A stretch of 64,000 nucleotides of DNA from Mesocentrotus franciscanus (lineage: Eukaryota > Echinodermata > Echinoidea > Camarodonta > Strongylocentrotidae), in the NCBI GenBank assembly GCA_037976565.1, contig CP137668.1:20357804-20421803 (forward strand), written 5' to 3'. Both the position numbers and the translations under genes were made by a program. Under the pieces are notes generated by a model. That model saw only the letters and a list, made by a program, of their open reading frames with translations. It searched no databases and had not been told where the DNA came from. Shown here one piece after another: positions 36,782-48,774 of the stretch; positions within the stretch are counted from its first letter, which is position 1, and every line of letters starts with the position of its first letter.

Positions 36782-38752
36782 TTTGCAAGCATAGAGGGGC
36801 AGCAAAAAGAGGAGACAGTGCAAATGAAGAGGGGGGGGGGGGTGGTGGTGGACATTTAGGAAGTTTGTTGAGGGGATGAGGAAAGCAAAATATAAAATGA
36901 AGTGAAATTTGATTGATTTAGGGGTAGATAATGTTTGATAGATAGAAATAGTGGAGACTAGACAGGCATCACTTTACTGAGCAGAGGAAAAATGCTGATA
37001 CAGGTAGTTCTTTCATGCCTTATAAAAAAGATGAAATTTACAACTGTGTTTCAGGATGATTGTGTTTCAAGAAGCCTGCTTGTCAGTCATCAGTGTCGCA
37101 TTAGTCGATGGTTAATAAAATGAGTGACTATTTTTTATTTTATTAAATATATGATTATATAAATGGAATCAGACTCATGCTGTACAGATTATACTGTTTC
37201 TTGGATGATGTGTATGTTTCCCATTTTATTTCATACATGAATTAACAAATATGAAGGAAATTTTTTTTTTTGATTCTTTGATTACTGTATAATTACCATA
37301 TATATAAAAATATCATATTAAAGGGTTTGTTAAAAGGAAATACATGTACATGTAAGATTTGGAAATTAGGAAAATTTGCAGAAATAAATAGAAGTTATAG
37401 CAGTAACAGTTGAAATGGGACTTATAAAAATTCAAATGAAATTATGTAGGAAAATTAAGAAAAAATAATAAGCTTGATGGCCAATTGTGTAGATATATCA
37501 ATTTAGTTCAATTATATAGTATTTGAAGGGACTTTGCAGTATGACAAAGATGTTACCTTTAAGTGAGGAAGTAGACAATCTAGGTCCAGTGATTAAACTT
37601 CATTTGTCTATTCTCAATAAAATGACATGCAAGTATTCAGTAAACCATCCAATGCTGTGATATATTAAGCTCAAAATGTTGCTGCCTGGCTCTCTTTCTT
37701 TATCACCCTCGTCAGTCCTCAATTTTTTTCTCTCTCTTCTGTTTTTGTTCTTTCTTTCTCTCTTTCTCTCTTTCTCTATTTCTCTCTGTCTCTCTCCCTC
37801 TTTCCCTCCCTCCCTCCCTCCCTGCTCTTTTCATTGTACCTTCTCCCTTTTCCATCTTCTCCCTCTCTATTCTATCTCCATTCCCCTCTGTCCTTCCACC
37901 CTCTCCATTCTCCTCTCTCCTCTCTCCATTCTCTCCATTCTCCTCTCTCCATTCTCCCCTCTCCATTCTCCTCTCTCACTTCTCTTTGCCATGTGGCAAC
38001 CTGCTACTGTGTGTGGTTCCACAACATTGTCATTTTAATAACACTTTATTTTCCCTTGGTACTTATCATTTGCTGCATGGTCAGTTTCGGTCCACAACCT
38101 CTTTAATTACATCTTCATCGAAAGAGTTAGTAGGGCCGTTGATATTGACAAGAGTCCGTTGTAATGGTGCTCCAGCCTTGGCTTTACATATTCTGGTTGA
38201 TGTGCACCAGAAACTGCTATGACGTCAGCAAAATAAACAGGAAGTGTCCCTAGCTTTGGCGAGACGGGGCTCAATGAGTAAATTTTCATTTGCAAAATTG
38301 CCGATTAATATTTGCTGAGGAGTGTACAGGTTACTTGGAAGTAGCCTGTGATGTCATGGTTAGATTTAGGGATATTGATATTATAAGGGGAAGTATTTTC
38401 CATACCTAACACTATAATTAAGGCAAGCTGTAATACCACCCCCTCAGTTTAGTACATGTACATTACATGTAGATCTTTCTTGCCTCAAGTTATGATATTT
38501 TCATAGAGTCTGTATTTCTTTTTCCTTTGAAAATGGCTCAAAAAGAAAGAAAGAAAGAACACAATACCGTACTCTGATATGTATCACATTAAATCGATAA
38601 TATTTTGTATTGAGTCAGTGACTGCAATATTACATTACATGTGTATAAACCCTTGCCTTTTAACCCCTTTGTTAACTTGGATGGTTCCTGTATTAAAGGT
38701 AATGCAAGGTTTGGGAAATTTTGAAAATTGGCTGGATAGTGATTCTTTAAAG
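34346..38752 (+). other. LARP4 intron 2, left part
   Basis: No exon or gene recognised. Contains (TG)n plus G-run at about 35817-35850, a C13 run near 36306-36317, (GA)n at about 36752-36781 and a G-run at 36830-36841. A possible degraded repeat with ACGCATTGC words lies near 34450-34510. Confidence 0.6.
37690..37975. repeat. Polypyrimidine tract with CTCTCCATTCTC tandem words
   Basis: Nearly pure C/T on the plus strand: (TTTC/CTCT)n, then CCCTCCCTCCC, then about eight CTCTCCATTCTCC-like units. Open frames on either strand are compositional. Confidence 0.9.
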
Positions 38753-38756
38753 TTAA

Positions 38757-39454
38757 AGTCCACTCCAAAAATAACTTACTTTCAATAGAAGCAGAAAAAT
38801 CAGACAAACCAATCAAAAACAGTTTGAGCAAAATCGGATAACTAATAAGAAAGTTAGTATTTTTTGAAAAAGTATGACAAACTATGGAACAATGGAGATC
38901 ACTACACAAATTGCCAATTTGGTTATCAGTTTGTGACGTCATGTCCTCAATATTTATCAATTGCTTTATATAGTTTAATCCCATTAATTTCCCTTTTTAT
39001 CCCCCAAAACATGATTTCCCCATGCCTTTGCTCAGGTTATATGATTTGTATCATAGTGCGTGCATGACATTTCACAAAAATTTTCATGAACTTTGAAGAA
39101 TTGATACTATTTTCTGAATATTGTATATTCATAATTATTGATTTTTATATAAATACTTTATCAAAATTCACATTTTTCATGATTTAACTGGAAAAAATTA
39201 CTCTATATTAGTGCATCCGGTGTGTTGGCTCAGTCAGTAGAGCGTCCGCCTCACAACTGGCAGGTCGAGGGTTCGAACCCCGGCTGCGTCATACCAAAAG
39301 ACGTTAAAAGATGGGAGTCGCTGCTACCTTGTTTGGCGTTCAACAATAAGGGATAGAGCAATGTCGATCTGGCGCTGCTCAGTGGCTGCCGGGCTCACGA
39401 TCAATTGGGCACAAAGAATTTCCATTTTCGGTTTAATAAAATTTGGAGTGGACT
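38757..39454. mobile_element. TTAA-flanked MITE candidate with AGTCCACTCCAAA ends (contains a SINE)
   Basis: AGTCCACTCCAAA after TTAA (38753-38756) is perfectly inverted at 39442-39454 and followed by TTAA (39455-39458). The left 450 bp resemble a common invertebrate MITE by eye (AATCAGACAAACC, GCAAAATCGGATAAC, TGACGTCA). However, the right terminus coincides with the 3' end of SINE copy 2 and is nearly shared by SINE copy 1. The right boundary may therefore belong to the SINE rather than to the MITE. Confidence 0.4.
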
Positions 39455-39476
39455 TTAAAAGATTATTATTATTATT
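39217..39476 (+). mobile_element. tRNA-derived SINE, copy 2
   Basis: Same family as the copy at 26474: A box TGGCTCAGTCAGTAGAGCG, B box GGTTCGAACCCC, body with CCAAAAGACGTTAAAAGATG, end TTAATAAAATTTGGAGTGGAC and an ATT tail. The tail is cut at about 39476 by a HINE-like insertion; (TTA)n resumes at 40950. This copy keeps CTGCCGGGCTCACGATC, which copy 1 lacks. Confidence 0.85.
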
Positions 39477-40949
39477 GTATCCCCCGGCAGTATGCCGGTG
39501 GGGTACTTTGGATTCAGCAGCGTTACGCCGCCGCCGCCGCCGCGTCATATTCTTGTGTGCGCTCTAACTGCCACATTCCTTGACGGATTTTTTTCAAATT
39601 TTGTATGGAGGTGTATCTTGGTATAATCTACACACCTATAACTTTTGGTGATGCTGCCCTCAGTGTTCCGTCTTCTATAGGGTAAAAGGCCATATTTTTG
39701 TGGATGGTTTGTGTGCGTTCTATAAGCCACATTTCTCAAGGGATTTTGTTCAAATTTTGAACGAAGGTGTATCTTGGTATAATCTAGAAGCCTATAGATT
39801 TTGGTGATGCTGCCTCTAGTGTTCCGTCTTTTATAGGGTCAAAGGTCATATTTTGATAGATGTCTTATGTGCACTCTAATGTGCGGTCTAACTGCATCAT
39901 TTCTTGACGGATTTCTTTCAAATTTTGTATGGAGGTGTATCTTGGTATAATCTACACACCTATAACTTTTGGTGATGCTGCCCCCATTGTTCCGTCTTCT
40001 ATAGGGTAAAAGCCCATATTTTTGTGGATGGTTTGTGTGCACTTTACATGTATAGGCCACATTTCTCAAGGGATTTTGTTCAAATTTTGAACGAAGGTGT
40101 ATCTTGGTACGATCTACAAGCCTATAGATTTTGGTGATGCTGCCTCCAGTGTTCCGTCTTTTATAGGGTCAAAGGTGATATTTTGATAGATATCTTGTGT
40201 GCACTCAAGTGTGTGTTCTAACTACATCATTTCTTAACAGATTTCTTTCAAATTGAGTATGGAAGTGTATGTTGGTAAAATCTACGCACCTTTAGTTTTT
40301 GGTGATGCTGCTACGAGTGTCCCATGTTTTATAGGGTCAAAGGTCATATTTTGGTGGGTGTCTAGTGTGTGCTCTGCAGGTCATATTTCATGGCGGATTT
40401 CTTTCAAATTTTGAAAGGAGATGTATCTTGGTACAATCTACACATCTACACTTTTGGGCGATGCTGCCCTCATTGTTCCGTCTTTTATATGGTCAAAGGT
40501 CATATGTCTTTTATGTGCTCTAACTGCCACATTTCTTGACGGATTTCTTTCAAATGTTGTATGGAGATGTGTCTTCGTACAATGTACACATCTTTAGTGT
40601 TTGGTGATGCTGCCACCTGTGTTCCGTCTGTTATAGGGTCAAAGGTCATATTTTGGTGGCTGTCTTTTGTGAGCTCTAACTGCCACATTTCTTTAAAGAT
40701 TTCTTTCAAATTTTCTACAGAGATGCATTATACTCTAATCTACACACATATTGGTTTGGTGATGCTGCTCCTATCCTTGTCTTGACAATAGTCCGAGCCA
40801 CTAGTGGCGATCTCTACATCATCCTTTTGTTTCAGGGAGGGGAGAGGGGATCTTTATCCCTCCTTCAAACATTAGGATGACACAAAATCGCTGCCACTGC
40901 CGGGGGATACATTCGCATTGCGCGGCAATACAGATTGTGATATTTCTAG
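39477..40949 (+). mobile_element. Helentron/HINE-like element with about 8 tandem units
   Basis: The 5' end GTATCCCCCGGCAGT recurs inverted at 40896-40910. It is followed by a small hairpin ATTGC-GCG-GCAAT (40917-40929) and the terminus CTAG (40946-40949) next to T. The body is about eight ~146-169 bp units with GACGGATTTCTTTCAAATTTTG near 39582, 39737, 39906, 40069, 40236, 40393, 40539 and 40695. The left flank ends in T, consistent with T|T insertion in the (TTA)n tail of the SINE. A (CCG)n run lies near 39525-39542. No Rep/helicase, so it is non-autonomous. Confidence 0.7.
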
Positions 40950-41896
40950 TTATTATTATTATTATTATTATTATCCACCCAAAAACATATTACTATCAAT
41001 CTAACTAAAAATTTGATATATTTGGATGCCCCTGTGGATGTATTATAAGCACTAGAAAATTTAGCCCTTTAAAACACTTCTGCTTTCGAGAAATCGAATA
41101 TCAAAATTTATCGGTGCTCCCGATAAATTTCAAATAGCGCCTACGGCCATACAATGGTAGCTGCGACCATGAAAATCTCGGAATATGAAGTTCTGATATA
41201 TAATTTCCGAATGGGGATAGAAAATCGGGCGATTTTAGTCGAGAAACATTGTTTTAAAGCTAAAGTAATATCAATGTTGAGAGGGAGCTATACAACATAA
41301 AGAGTTTATTATTTACAATTTCATCACGTTAGACTCGATTTCAACCACGACAACAATCATTGAATATTGTAAAATCGCATATGCTCCAATATGTTCATTT
41401 GAACCAAATTCATGACCCCATACCAAAACTTTGTATTACCTTTCAGGTCTAAATTAATTAGCTTTCACTCCTCATAATACATTGGCACCAATTATTCATA
41501 TTTTCTACACCTACGCATGTACATAGTTTTTAAAAAGTGCGTAGGAAAAGTACCACAATGTATTAAAATTGCAAAATTTAAAGGAAACTTGGCAATTTTT
41601 ACACAAAAGTAGTGATTATATATTTTACACTGTGTTGCCAATTTACAGACTTTAATGATTAGTAAGAATTAAATTGGTCTTATTCATTGATAGCACAAAT
41701 ATACTGCATTAGAAATAGACTCAAAGTTTTTATGATTTTTGCTCTTTTTGCTCAGGTATAATGTGCAATTCCTTGCATTCTGTACTGCTATGGGTTATAG
41801 TAGGTCATGCATTGAAAATGAAACATTGATTTAGAAATGAAACTGTTCATTCAGTTACAAAATTATGGTAGTTTGACAAAATCAAGAGGTGGACAC
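40950..41896 (+). other. Intron 2 sequence after the HINE-like element
   Basis: Begins with (TTA)n (about 40950-40973), probably the continuation of the SINE tail. The rest is AT-rich with no recognised element or exon. Confidence 0.55.
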
Positions 41897-41900
41897 TTAA

Positions 41901-42082
41901 AGCCCCACTGTACTACTTGTAGCTACATGTACTTGCTCCCTCTATATAGAAAACAATGCTGTTGGTCCCCCATGATCCTCTTTTTCTTATCTTAATTGAG
42001 AGCTGAGTTGATGAGATAACCATCTGTCAGTAAACACGCTAATCCCTCTAATCCCTCCTGGCCAAACTAGTGCAGAGGGGCT
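41901..42082. mobile_element. Short TTAA-flanked MITE (AGCCCC ends)
   Basis: AGCCCCACTG at the left is inverted as CAGAGGGGCT at the right. TTAA stands outside both (41897-41900 and 42083-42086). The 182 bp have no coding capacity. TTAA target choice fits the Kolobok or piggyBac superfamilies. Confidence 0.6.
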
Positions 42083-42641
42083 TTAACATTCTATAAATTA
42101 GTGGACCAACACTACCAACACTACCAACACTTACATGTAAACGTGGAATAAAATTAGTATGAATACTAGCCAATGAGTCTCATACTACATGTAAGTAAGG
42201 TGGTTTTTTTTTCTTCCCAATTACATCAAAACCTGTACTAGTTTTACAATTGAATGATTTTTATTCAACCTGTTTAAAAATCATGTCTTCCAAGCAGTTT
42301 TCAATTGTTCTTTTTACAAGAGCTTTTAAAGCTCCTGCACAGCTGTCAGGAATGAAATCTCTCTCAACTCCCTTGTTTTTATTTCACTTATATGTACATG
42401 TGTATGTGCTTTTGTTCAATCCCATGATATCTGCTCTATAAATCATTTGTAAAGAAGTGTGTTGTCTATTTAAAACTTTATTTTATGTAAGTGAGCTATT
42501 TATATCTTACATCTATTATACTTCCTTAATGTGCATATGATACCAGACCGTATTGTGTAACCTGTGTTTTTGTAAGTGCTAACCCTAACACCCGTTTCCC
42601 TTGTTTTTCTCTTCCACCCCCTTTTCTGTTACCGCCTTTAG

Positions 42642-42794
42642 GACCCTCTGGTGCCTTCCAGATGAACGGTGACATGGGCAAGTACACAGCACTTGGTTAC
42701 CCACCCACCCCTGAATCCCCCGTCTTTCCCCTCGCCAATGGACACTTATTTGGGCCTGAGTACCCCTACCTTCCCGATGGCCAAATTGTTACTG
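42642..42794 (+). CDS. LARP4: LARP4 exon 3 (Pro/Gly-rich linker)
   Basis: Acceptor GCCTTTAG|GA, donor ACTG|GTAAGT; phase 1 in and phase 1 out. It encodes residues 76-126, including KYTALGYPPTPESPVFPL and EYPYLPDGQIVT. It is the linker between PAM2 and the La motif, rich in Pro, Tyr and Gly and probably disordered. The upstream pyrimidine tract is strong (CTTCCACCCCCTTTTCTG). A 68-codon frame starting at 42669 is an out-of-frame shadow. Confidence 0.85.
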
Positions 42795-43558
42795 GTAAGT
42801 GGCGTGACCCCCCCTCCCCCTCGTAATGTAAGTCTGTGCATGATACCCCCCATCGTATTTATGCCCTCATCCTAAGTCTCTCTTTGTTTTGTCTGGAGTT
42901 GTTGTGATTAGTCTGACCCATGTCTGAGGCAGTGTTAACGAGACTCTGATAAGTGTTCAAGATGGGGCCATGTATCATCATCCTTGTCAAAATGAGGCGA
43001 AGACGGGACTCTCATTATCAGTTTCTCAGGCTGGCATCTACAGTTCTTCTTCTAATGTCTTGCCATTACCATTCATTCTGAAGATATGTTAAACTCCAAG
43101 TTTATGACTGCTGTTGTCTCCATGCTCGCATCCTTCGCTTTTTCTCATCAGTGTCTGGCTTGACGTCAGAACTTTCACTCTTTTCTATATCTCAGACTGG
43201 TATTGGTACATTTTGAAATGATAACAGAAGAGAAACTCAGAAATCAGATAAGGTAATGATCATGGAGGCTCTCTGTCTTACCCATGAAATATTGATGCCA
43301 TTTTGAAATCCTCCTTTCTGATGTGTGCTTGTGACTGCCCTTGAGTGCATAGTTGATGATAGTAATGATTTCAGATCAATGTCATTGATAATATTGGTGT
43401 GCATTGTAGGTCCCATGTGCTCGTTTCTTATAAAAACTAGTTAAACTCCAGAAAGGCATCGATTCCTTTTCCCATTTTGGGAGGAAAAAATATAGAACAG
43501 GAATTGAAGTTGAATATAGAAATTACATAGGTGATCATTTCAAACTTTATTTGTAAAC

Positions 43559-43721
43559 CAGGGCCCCGTTGCATAAAACTTACCATTGATGGTAACTTTG
43601 CCATCAATGGCAACTGCCATGGTAACAGGGCTCAACAGCCAATCAAAATCAAGGTTTCCATGGTAGTTACCATTGATGGCAAAGTTACCATCAATGGTAA
43701 GTTTTATGCAACGGGGCCCTG
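43559..43721. mobile_element. Palindromic MITE (CAGGGCCCCGTTGC ends)
   Basis: CAGGGCCCCGTTGCATAAAA is perfectly inverted at the right end. The arms share ACTTACCATTGATGG, and GGTAACTTTGCCATCAATGG pairs with its complement around a ~60-bp centre. The element spans 163 bp. Both strands encode nearly the same short open frame, as expected of a palindrome. No 8-bp target duplication visible. Confidence 0.75.
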
Positions 43722-45062
43722 CTCTCAGATTAAGTGACTCAGACTTGCACATAGTTGCCTACTTGGATAAGTAAATCCACATTAGGTGAGGCACTCTTTT
43801 TAATTGCAGATTGTCAACAGAGTAAAGTCACCTTCAGATATGATGAGGTAAACCATGTAAATGAATATCAACTGTGTGCAGCAAAGGACCTACAGTGTAT
43901 TCACTGAGCTCTGTTTTATATGATACAGTAATGTCAAGCGTTATTACACTTAACGCTATTAAACAACAAAACAACAACAACAACGGTACACATATTTGAT
44001 ACAACAGATACACCTGTTGATTTCTTGGCTTGAGCCTGACATTTCTGCACTTAATTCATCAGATTAGAATGGAGGGTTAATTAATTGAGAGATAGTGATG
44101 CTAATTAAAAAATACATATGTGAGTGTGCCTCGCAATCTGAAATCGCACATTGGTGAGAAAGCTTTTGTGGTTGCAGAAAGAGGAATAATAAACAGCCAC
44201 TCTGATTTAGTACAAGCTAATTGAAGATTTGAATTAAAGAGCTGACAATCTCCCTTAGGGTATTACTAGTACTCTCCTGTGCTGTCTTAACACATTGACA
44301 ACTTGAATTGATGTGCCATGATATTGCTTCCTGAAAATGATACTATTAAGGACATGTTTTTGCAGGCGATGAAGCAGATGATTTGTTCTTGTATGGTATA
44401 TCCTCAAGTTTGTTTGAATGTGTTAATTTTCATTTTCTTGTTAACGATAACTAATTCCCCCACTCTCAAAATAATTCTTATATTATAAGAAGACTTGATA
44501 GTCCTCCTGAATAATTTACTGGTTAATGAGATGTTCAAATTGATAAAGTTTAAAGAGCATAAGGGTGAAAATTATTTCACTATCATGGCTCAGACAGAAG
44601 TTGACTCAATATCAACTCCATGTTTGTTTGCTCATGTGTGTTGAATGATTTACTTAAACATTACTCATGACCTTTATGAGACTTAAGAGTGCACTTAAAC
44701 TTCTTTTGAAGAGTGTATTTAACCACTGTACATTTCTCTTTACAGAGTGATATTTAGAATGGTTGAATTCTGCTCTCCTATTGGTCATGAGGTTTACATT
44801 GAATTTTACATAAAAGAAGGGTGAGAAATGAAAGGGAATAGGTCTTAAGGAACAACTGAAACAACAGAAACTCCAATTGCATAAATACTTGAAGGAGAAT
44901 GAAACCCAACAGATGATTAGCTGATAATCCTATTCTAAATTGTCAGCCAGTTGAAAAATCTAGAAATTACTTGTATTTGATTATTTAGCAAGAAAAGCAA
45001 TATCTCCAATGTTTGCAGTTCCTTGCTAGCCATTCTTCCATTGGAGTAGACATTTTAATTAA

Positions 45063-45440
45063 AGGCATCGTTTAACAATGTTTCTAGTTTTACAAATCTG
45101 AGATGCATGGCCCTACGTGTTATCAGTGTCTGTGATATGGAGTAATATTGAAGCCCTAAAAAAAAATTGCGCTTCAAAATGATCATGAAGTGCATCAAAA
45201 AGTAAAAATCTGCAAGTGACCGGTTTCACCATACTCATTTTCCCCAATAGACTGTAGTGTTATAAAAAACGTTTTTGAAAATTTCGATTTCCAATCATAA
45301 ATATCTTGATAATCAGACAGGCGATTGGCTTGTAAAAATCATGGGATTCCTGACTGACCTAAAGGGTTTATAATTATGATTGCAGCATGAGCTAAATCCA
45401 GGATTTTGTTTAGAATCTGAGGCAAAGATACCCAATCCCT
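45063..45440. mobile_element. Candidate TTAA-flanked MITE
   Basis: TTAA at 45059-45062 and 45441-45444 flank AGGCATCG and (inverted) AGGGATTGGG. The terminal match is only about 5 of 6 bases. AAGATACCCAATCCCT at the right looks like a MITE end but rests on weak pairing. Confidence 0.4.
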
Positions 45441-46236
45441 TTAAAATAGTATTTCAAAGTAGTACAACTTGTGAGATACCCAGTGACTTGTATTCCACTT
45501 AGAATTTAGGACACTCACCTGTGAAATGCATTCAGGTGAATGGCTATTCTTCTATCACACACTTTGACAAGATATTTAGTTCAGGTGTTTGGAATAGTTG
45601 AGCAGTGGTTTCTTTCGTTAGGCATCATTTGAAATGCAAGAGTTATTGCTTGATCATACAAAGCTCTGCATTGTTCAAAAGAGTGACAGAGACATACATA
45701 GAACTGCTCACAGAAATCACCTGTTTGAGATGCAGGGGTAATGAGATGGCTGCCGTTTCGCATCAATGGCACTGGTTGAACAGTAGCCGGTCATTATGCA
45801 ACACCATATCCATCCTATGCAGGTCAGTGGATATGTACTAGTCCGGCATCACTATTTCAATCAAAATGGCGACTCCCATGGGAGAATGGCTGGCAAGGAA
45901 ACTGCAAACTTTGGAGACATTGTTTTCCCTGCTCTGTAATCAGACAGGAGTAATTTCAAAATTTGTTGACTTGTTAATAATTTTGAATAAGATTATCAGC
46001 CAAAGTTTGTTGGGTTTCATTTTCTTTTAATAAATATTTGAGAGAAAAACAGTTACTGGACCTACACTGTAGGCAATGAGTAGTAGTTGAATGTCTTGAA
46101 GAAGGGGATAGTACACTTTGCTATGCTGGTGACCCGTTTGTTTTCAAACTTGTACTCCATGTACAAATGTCATTGATTCTCTTCAGTCACTGCATCACTG
46201 ATTGCTTGATAAGAGTGTTTGCAGCATTCTTATTGG

Positions 46237-46620
46237 TTTGTTGTGTATGACATTATCAAAATCTACCATGATGTCCTTTTGTTGGCTTCAAATGTCAAAG
46301 GTACACCCATAGATCACAGAACATGTTTACTGAACCTCAAGATGTACACCTTGAAAAAGGACTAAATCTGATAATTTTGTTTTATTAAAAAAAAAAAAAT
46401 CATAAAGCTTGTTTCAGTATTATTAAAGTAGGAGAAGAATAAGGGTTCTCTTTGATTTGTTGTATGTGGCGTTATCAAAATCTACCATAATATCCCTTTG
46501 TTAGCTTCAAATGTCATAGGTACACCCACACATCACACCCACATATCACAGAACATGTTTACTGAACTTCAAGATATGTTCATATGTACACCTTGAAAAA
46601 GGACTAAATTAAGATATTTT
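46237..46620. repeat. Direct duplication, about 160-bp units 219 bp apart
   Basis: TTATCAAAATCTACCAT, GGTACACCCA, CACAGAACATGTTTACTGAA and ACACCTTGAAAAAGGACTAA occur in the same order in 46237-46390 and 46456-46620. The second copy carries small insertions (CACACATCACACCCA, ATGTTCAT). Confidence 0.85.
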
Positions 46621-48214
46621 TACTTGATGATAAACAAAAAGGTTTTAATAGCTTGATCGAGTGTACTTCAAGTAATTGTATACCTATACAGTGTATATGA
46701 ATTAGAAGAGGAATAGGTTGCAGAGAATTGTGTGGAGGAGTGATGTAATTAGATCGGAATGGAGGGGGTGTCCTTGCTTTGCTTATATATGCCTTACTAT
46801 GTTGGGCTCATAGAAAAACATAAAAGGAATTGCAATTTTACTATCAAGAAATAGTAGTAGATAGGTGTTTTGCCCTGTATTCTTGGCAACCTGATTTGTT
46901 TTCAATTCTTGACACTTGTGATATTGCATCATTTATGGCATGTGGATCCATGAAATTTGATGCACCTGTTTATAACCTCCTTGCAAGGTATTGAATACTT
47001 TAAAGAGCACTCTTACTGTGGTCACATAACATTGTCCTGATTTCATGAGCTATATTTACCTGTCTACTCTCACGAATCAATCATACAGTGATTATACATG
47101 TCTGTCTTATTCTCCTTACCTCCTCCAGGTAGATCACTCTATACGGGGGCAAAAAAAAAAAAGCCCAGTCCCTAAAACACAGACATGTTTTGCTTACAAA
47201 TTTAGAATTGATTAAATTTCCCCCCTGCAGCGGACTTGTCCAAAAATACCCAACGCTCGCAAACATCAGCCTCCCACGCTGCGGCTAACCTGCACGTACG
47301 AGTGTGCCATTTTGGCGACTCATTTGTGCCCCAATTTCCAGCATCAAATCCTCAGAGGTCGAAGAGACGGCTGAAGGTGTTACATATCTAGTGTCCATGT
47401 TAAAGCAAGCCTGTCGACTGGGTCGCTTTCAAACTGATTATCTAACATCTTGATATGTTCATTAGCTCATTTAAATTGTGTGATTCTGACTTTCTCAAAG
47501 TTGAATGTATTCTGTAATATAATAATGATAATATAGCGCACAATAATACAATTTAATTCTCCATGCACTTTACATTATGAACTTGGAGAGCATAAACATC
47601 ACATGTATACATGCAATAAGAGGCTGTTATGTAATGTGATTTAAATACTCCTATGCATAATTTGCATATGTGAGTTCTTCTAATATTTTGAGTTATAACA
47701 GATTATCAGTTTTGTTATTGGTTCACCATACATACATGACATCATATACCTTACCCTTTCCACTCCTGTCCCAACTGGTGATGTATACATCTACATGTAG
47801 GTCTTTAGCTGTTCTGTGACAAATTTACATGTGAATTGTTAGTAATTGTGTTTATTTGTGTACAGAGTTGTTCATTGATGTAATTTGCTAAGTAAGAAAG
47901 GCAAACAAGGTCACAGGAAAGTTCATAAGAAAATTCCCCAGTAACAGATATGTGTTTTAGATTGTTGTCATCAACATTGATTTTACAATCCTTCTCAATG
48001 CTGTATAATTTTTATGCAAGTACATAATGTATGCAACTACAATGTACGAGTGCTGCTAGTATTTGTATGATGGTATGTTTGAAGAGTTCAATTCGTTTCC
48101 ATTGTAAATCAAGCAAGAACTCTCTATTTTATTCAAATAGTCGTTCTGAGCTTTCTATCAATATATTGTTTTTCTCATAATAATTTCCTTCCTTTTTTTG
48201 TTTCTTCTGGACAG

Positions 48215-48299
48215 CCGAGGACATCTCACAGCAGGAACCTCCAAAAGGAGATGATCTACGCAAACTTCTTCAGAGACAACTAGAGTACTATTTCTCCAG
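48215..48299 (+). CDS. LARP4: LARP4 exon 4 (start of La motif)
   Basis: Acceptor CTGGACAG|CC, donor CCAG|GTAAGT; phase 1 in and phase 2 out. It encodes residues 127-154 plus two bases. DDLRKLLQRQLEYYFS opens the La motif, the winged-helix RNA-binding module that with the RRM forms the La module. Q148, Y151 and Y152 align with Gln20, Tyr23 and Tyr24 of human La. Human LARP4 has Phe-Cys at the Tyr pair. Confidence 0.93.
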
Positions 48300-48774
48300 G
48301 TAAGTCACCATTTCACTAACATAGGTTTGAAAAACAACAAAAACATCACAGCCTGCAGAGCATGAATATCCTCTGCATCATTTAGATGATGTATTTATTG
48401 CCCTTTAAACTGAAATGTTTAATGGGCATGTAATAGCTATGGTATAGTACACCCAAGGCACAGAGAAGATTATCTATTGTCCAGTCAAATAATGTGAAGG
48501 GGAGGGACTGTTGATGTGCATACATAAACATACACACATGCTATTTAAAAAAAGAAAATCATAAGTGAGAAATGGCAATATGCTGATGAGTATAATTAAT
48601 TTCAAACACCTTCAACAACAACAACAACAACAACAGTAGCAAATGAGCTTGAGAGATACAGCCATACTGAGACTAAAATTATATTTGCCTCAGAGGGAGA
48701 ACAAGTGTGATTTTAATGTGGTAGTTATCCAGTCAGACAAGTTTGAAGTGGTATTTTGTGGTACACTGCTTTAA

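Larger units (their letters stand above)
42795..48214 (+). other. LARP4 intron 3 (5.4 kb)
   Basis: Contains the palindromic MITE at 43559, the TTAA candidate at 45063 and the tandem duplication at 46237. The remainder (42795-43558, 43722-45058, 45445-46236, 46621-48214) shows no exon or gene. An (AAC)n run lies near 43966-43986. Confidence 0.8.

Noticed and set aside
42669..42875. 68-codon open frame over LARP4 exon 3
   Set aside because: It is out of frame with the La-motif exons and runs through the donor site; the splice-consistent frame is different.
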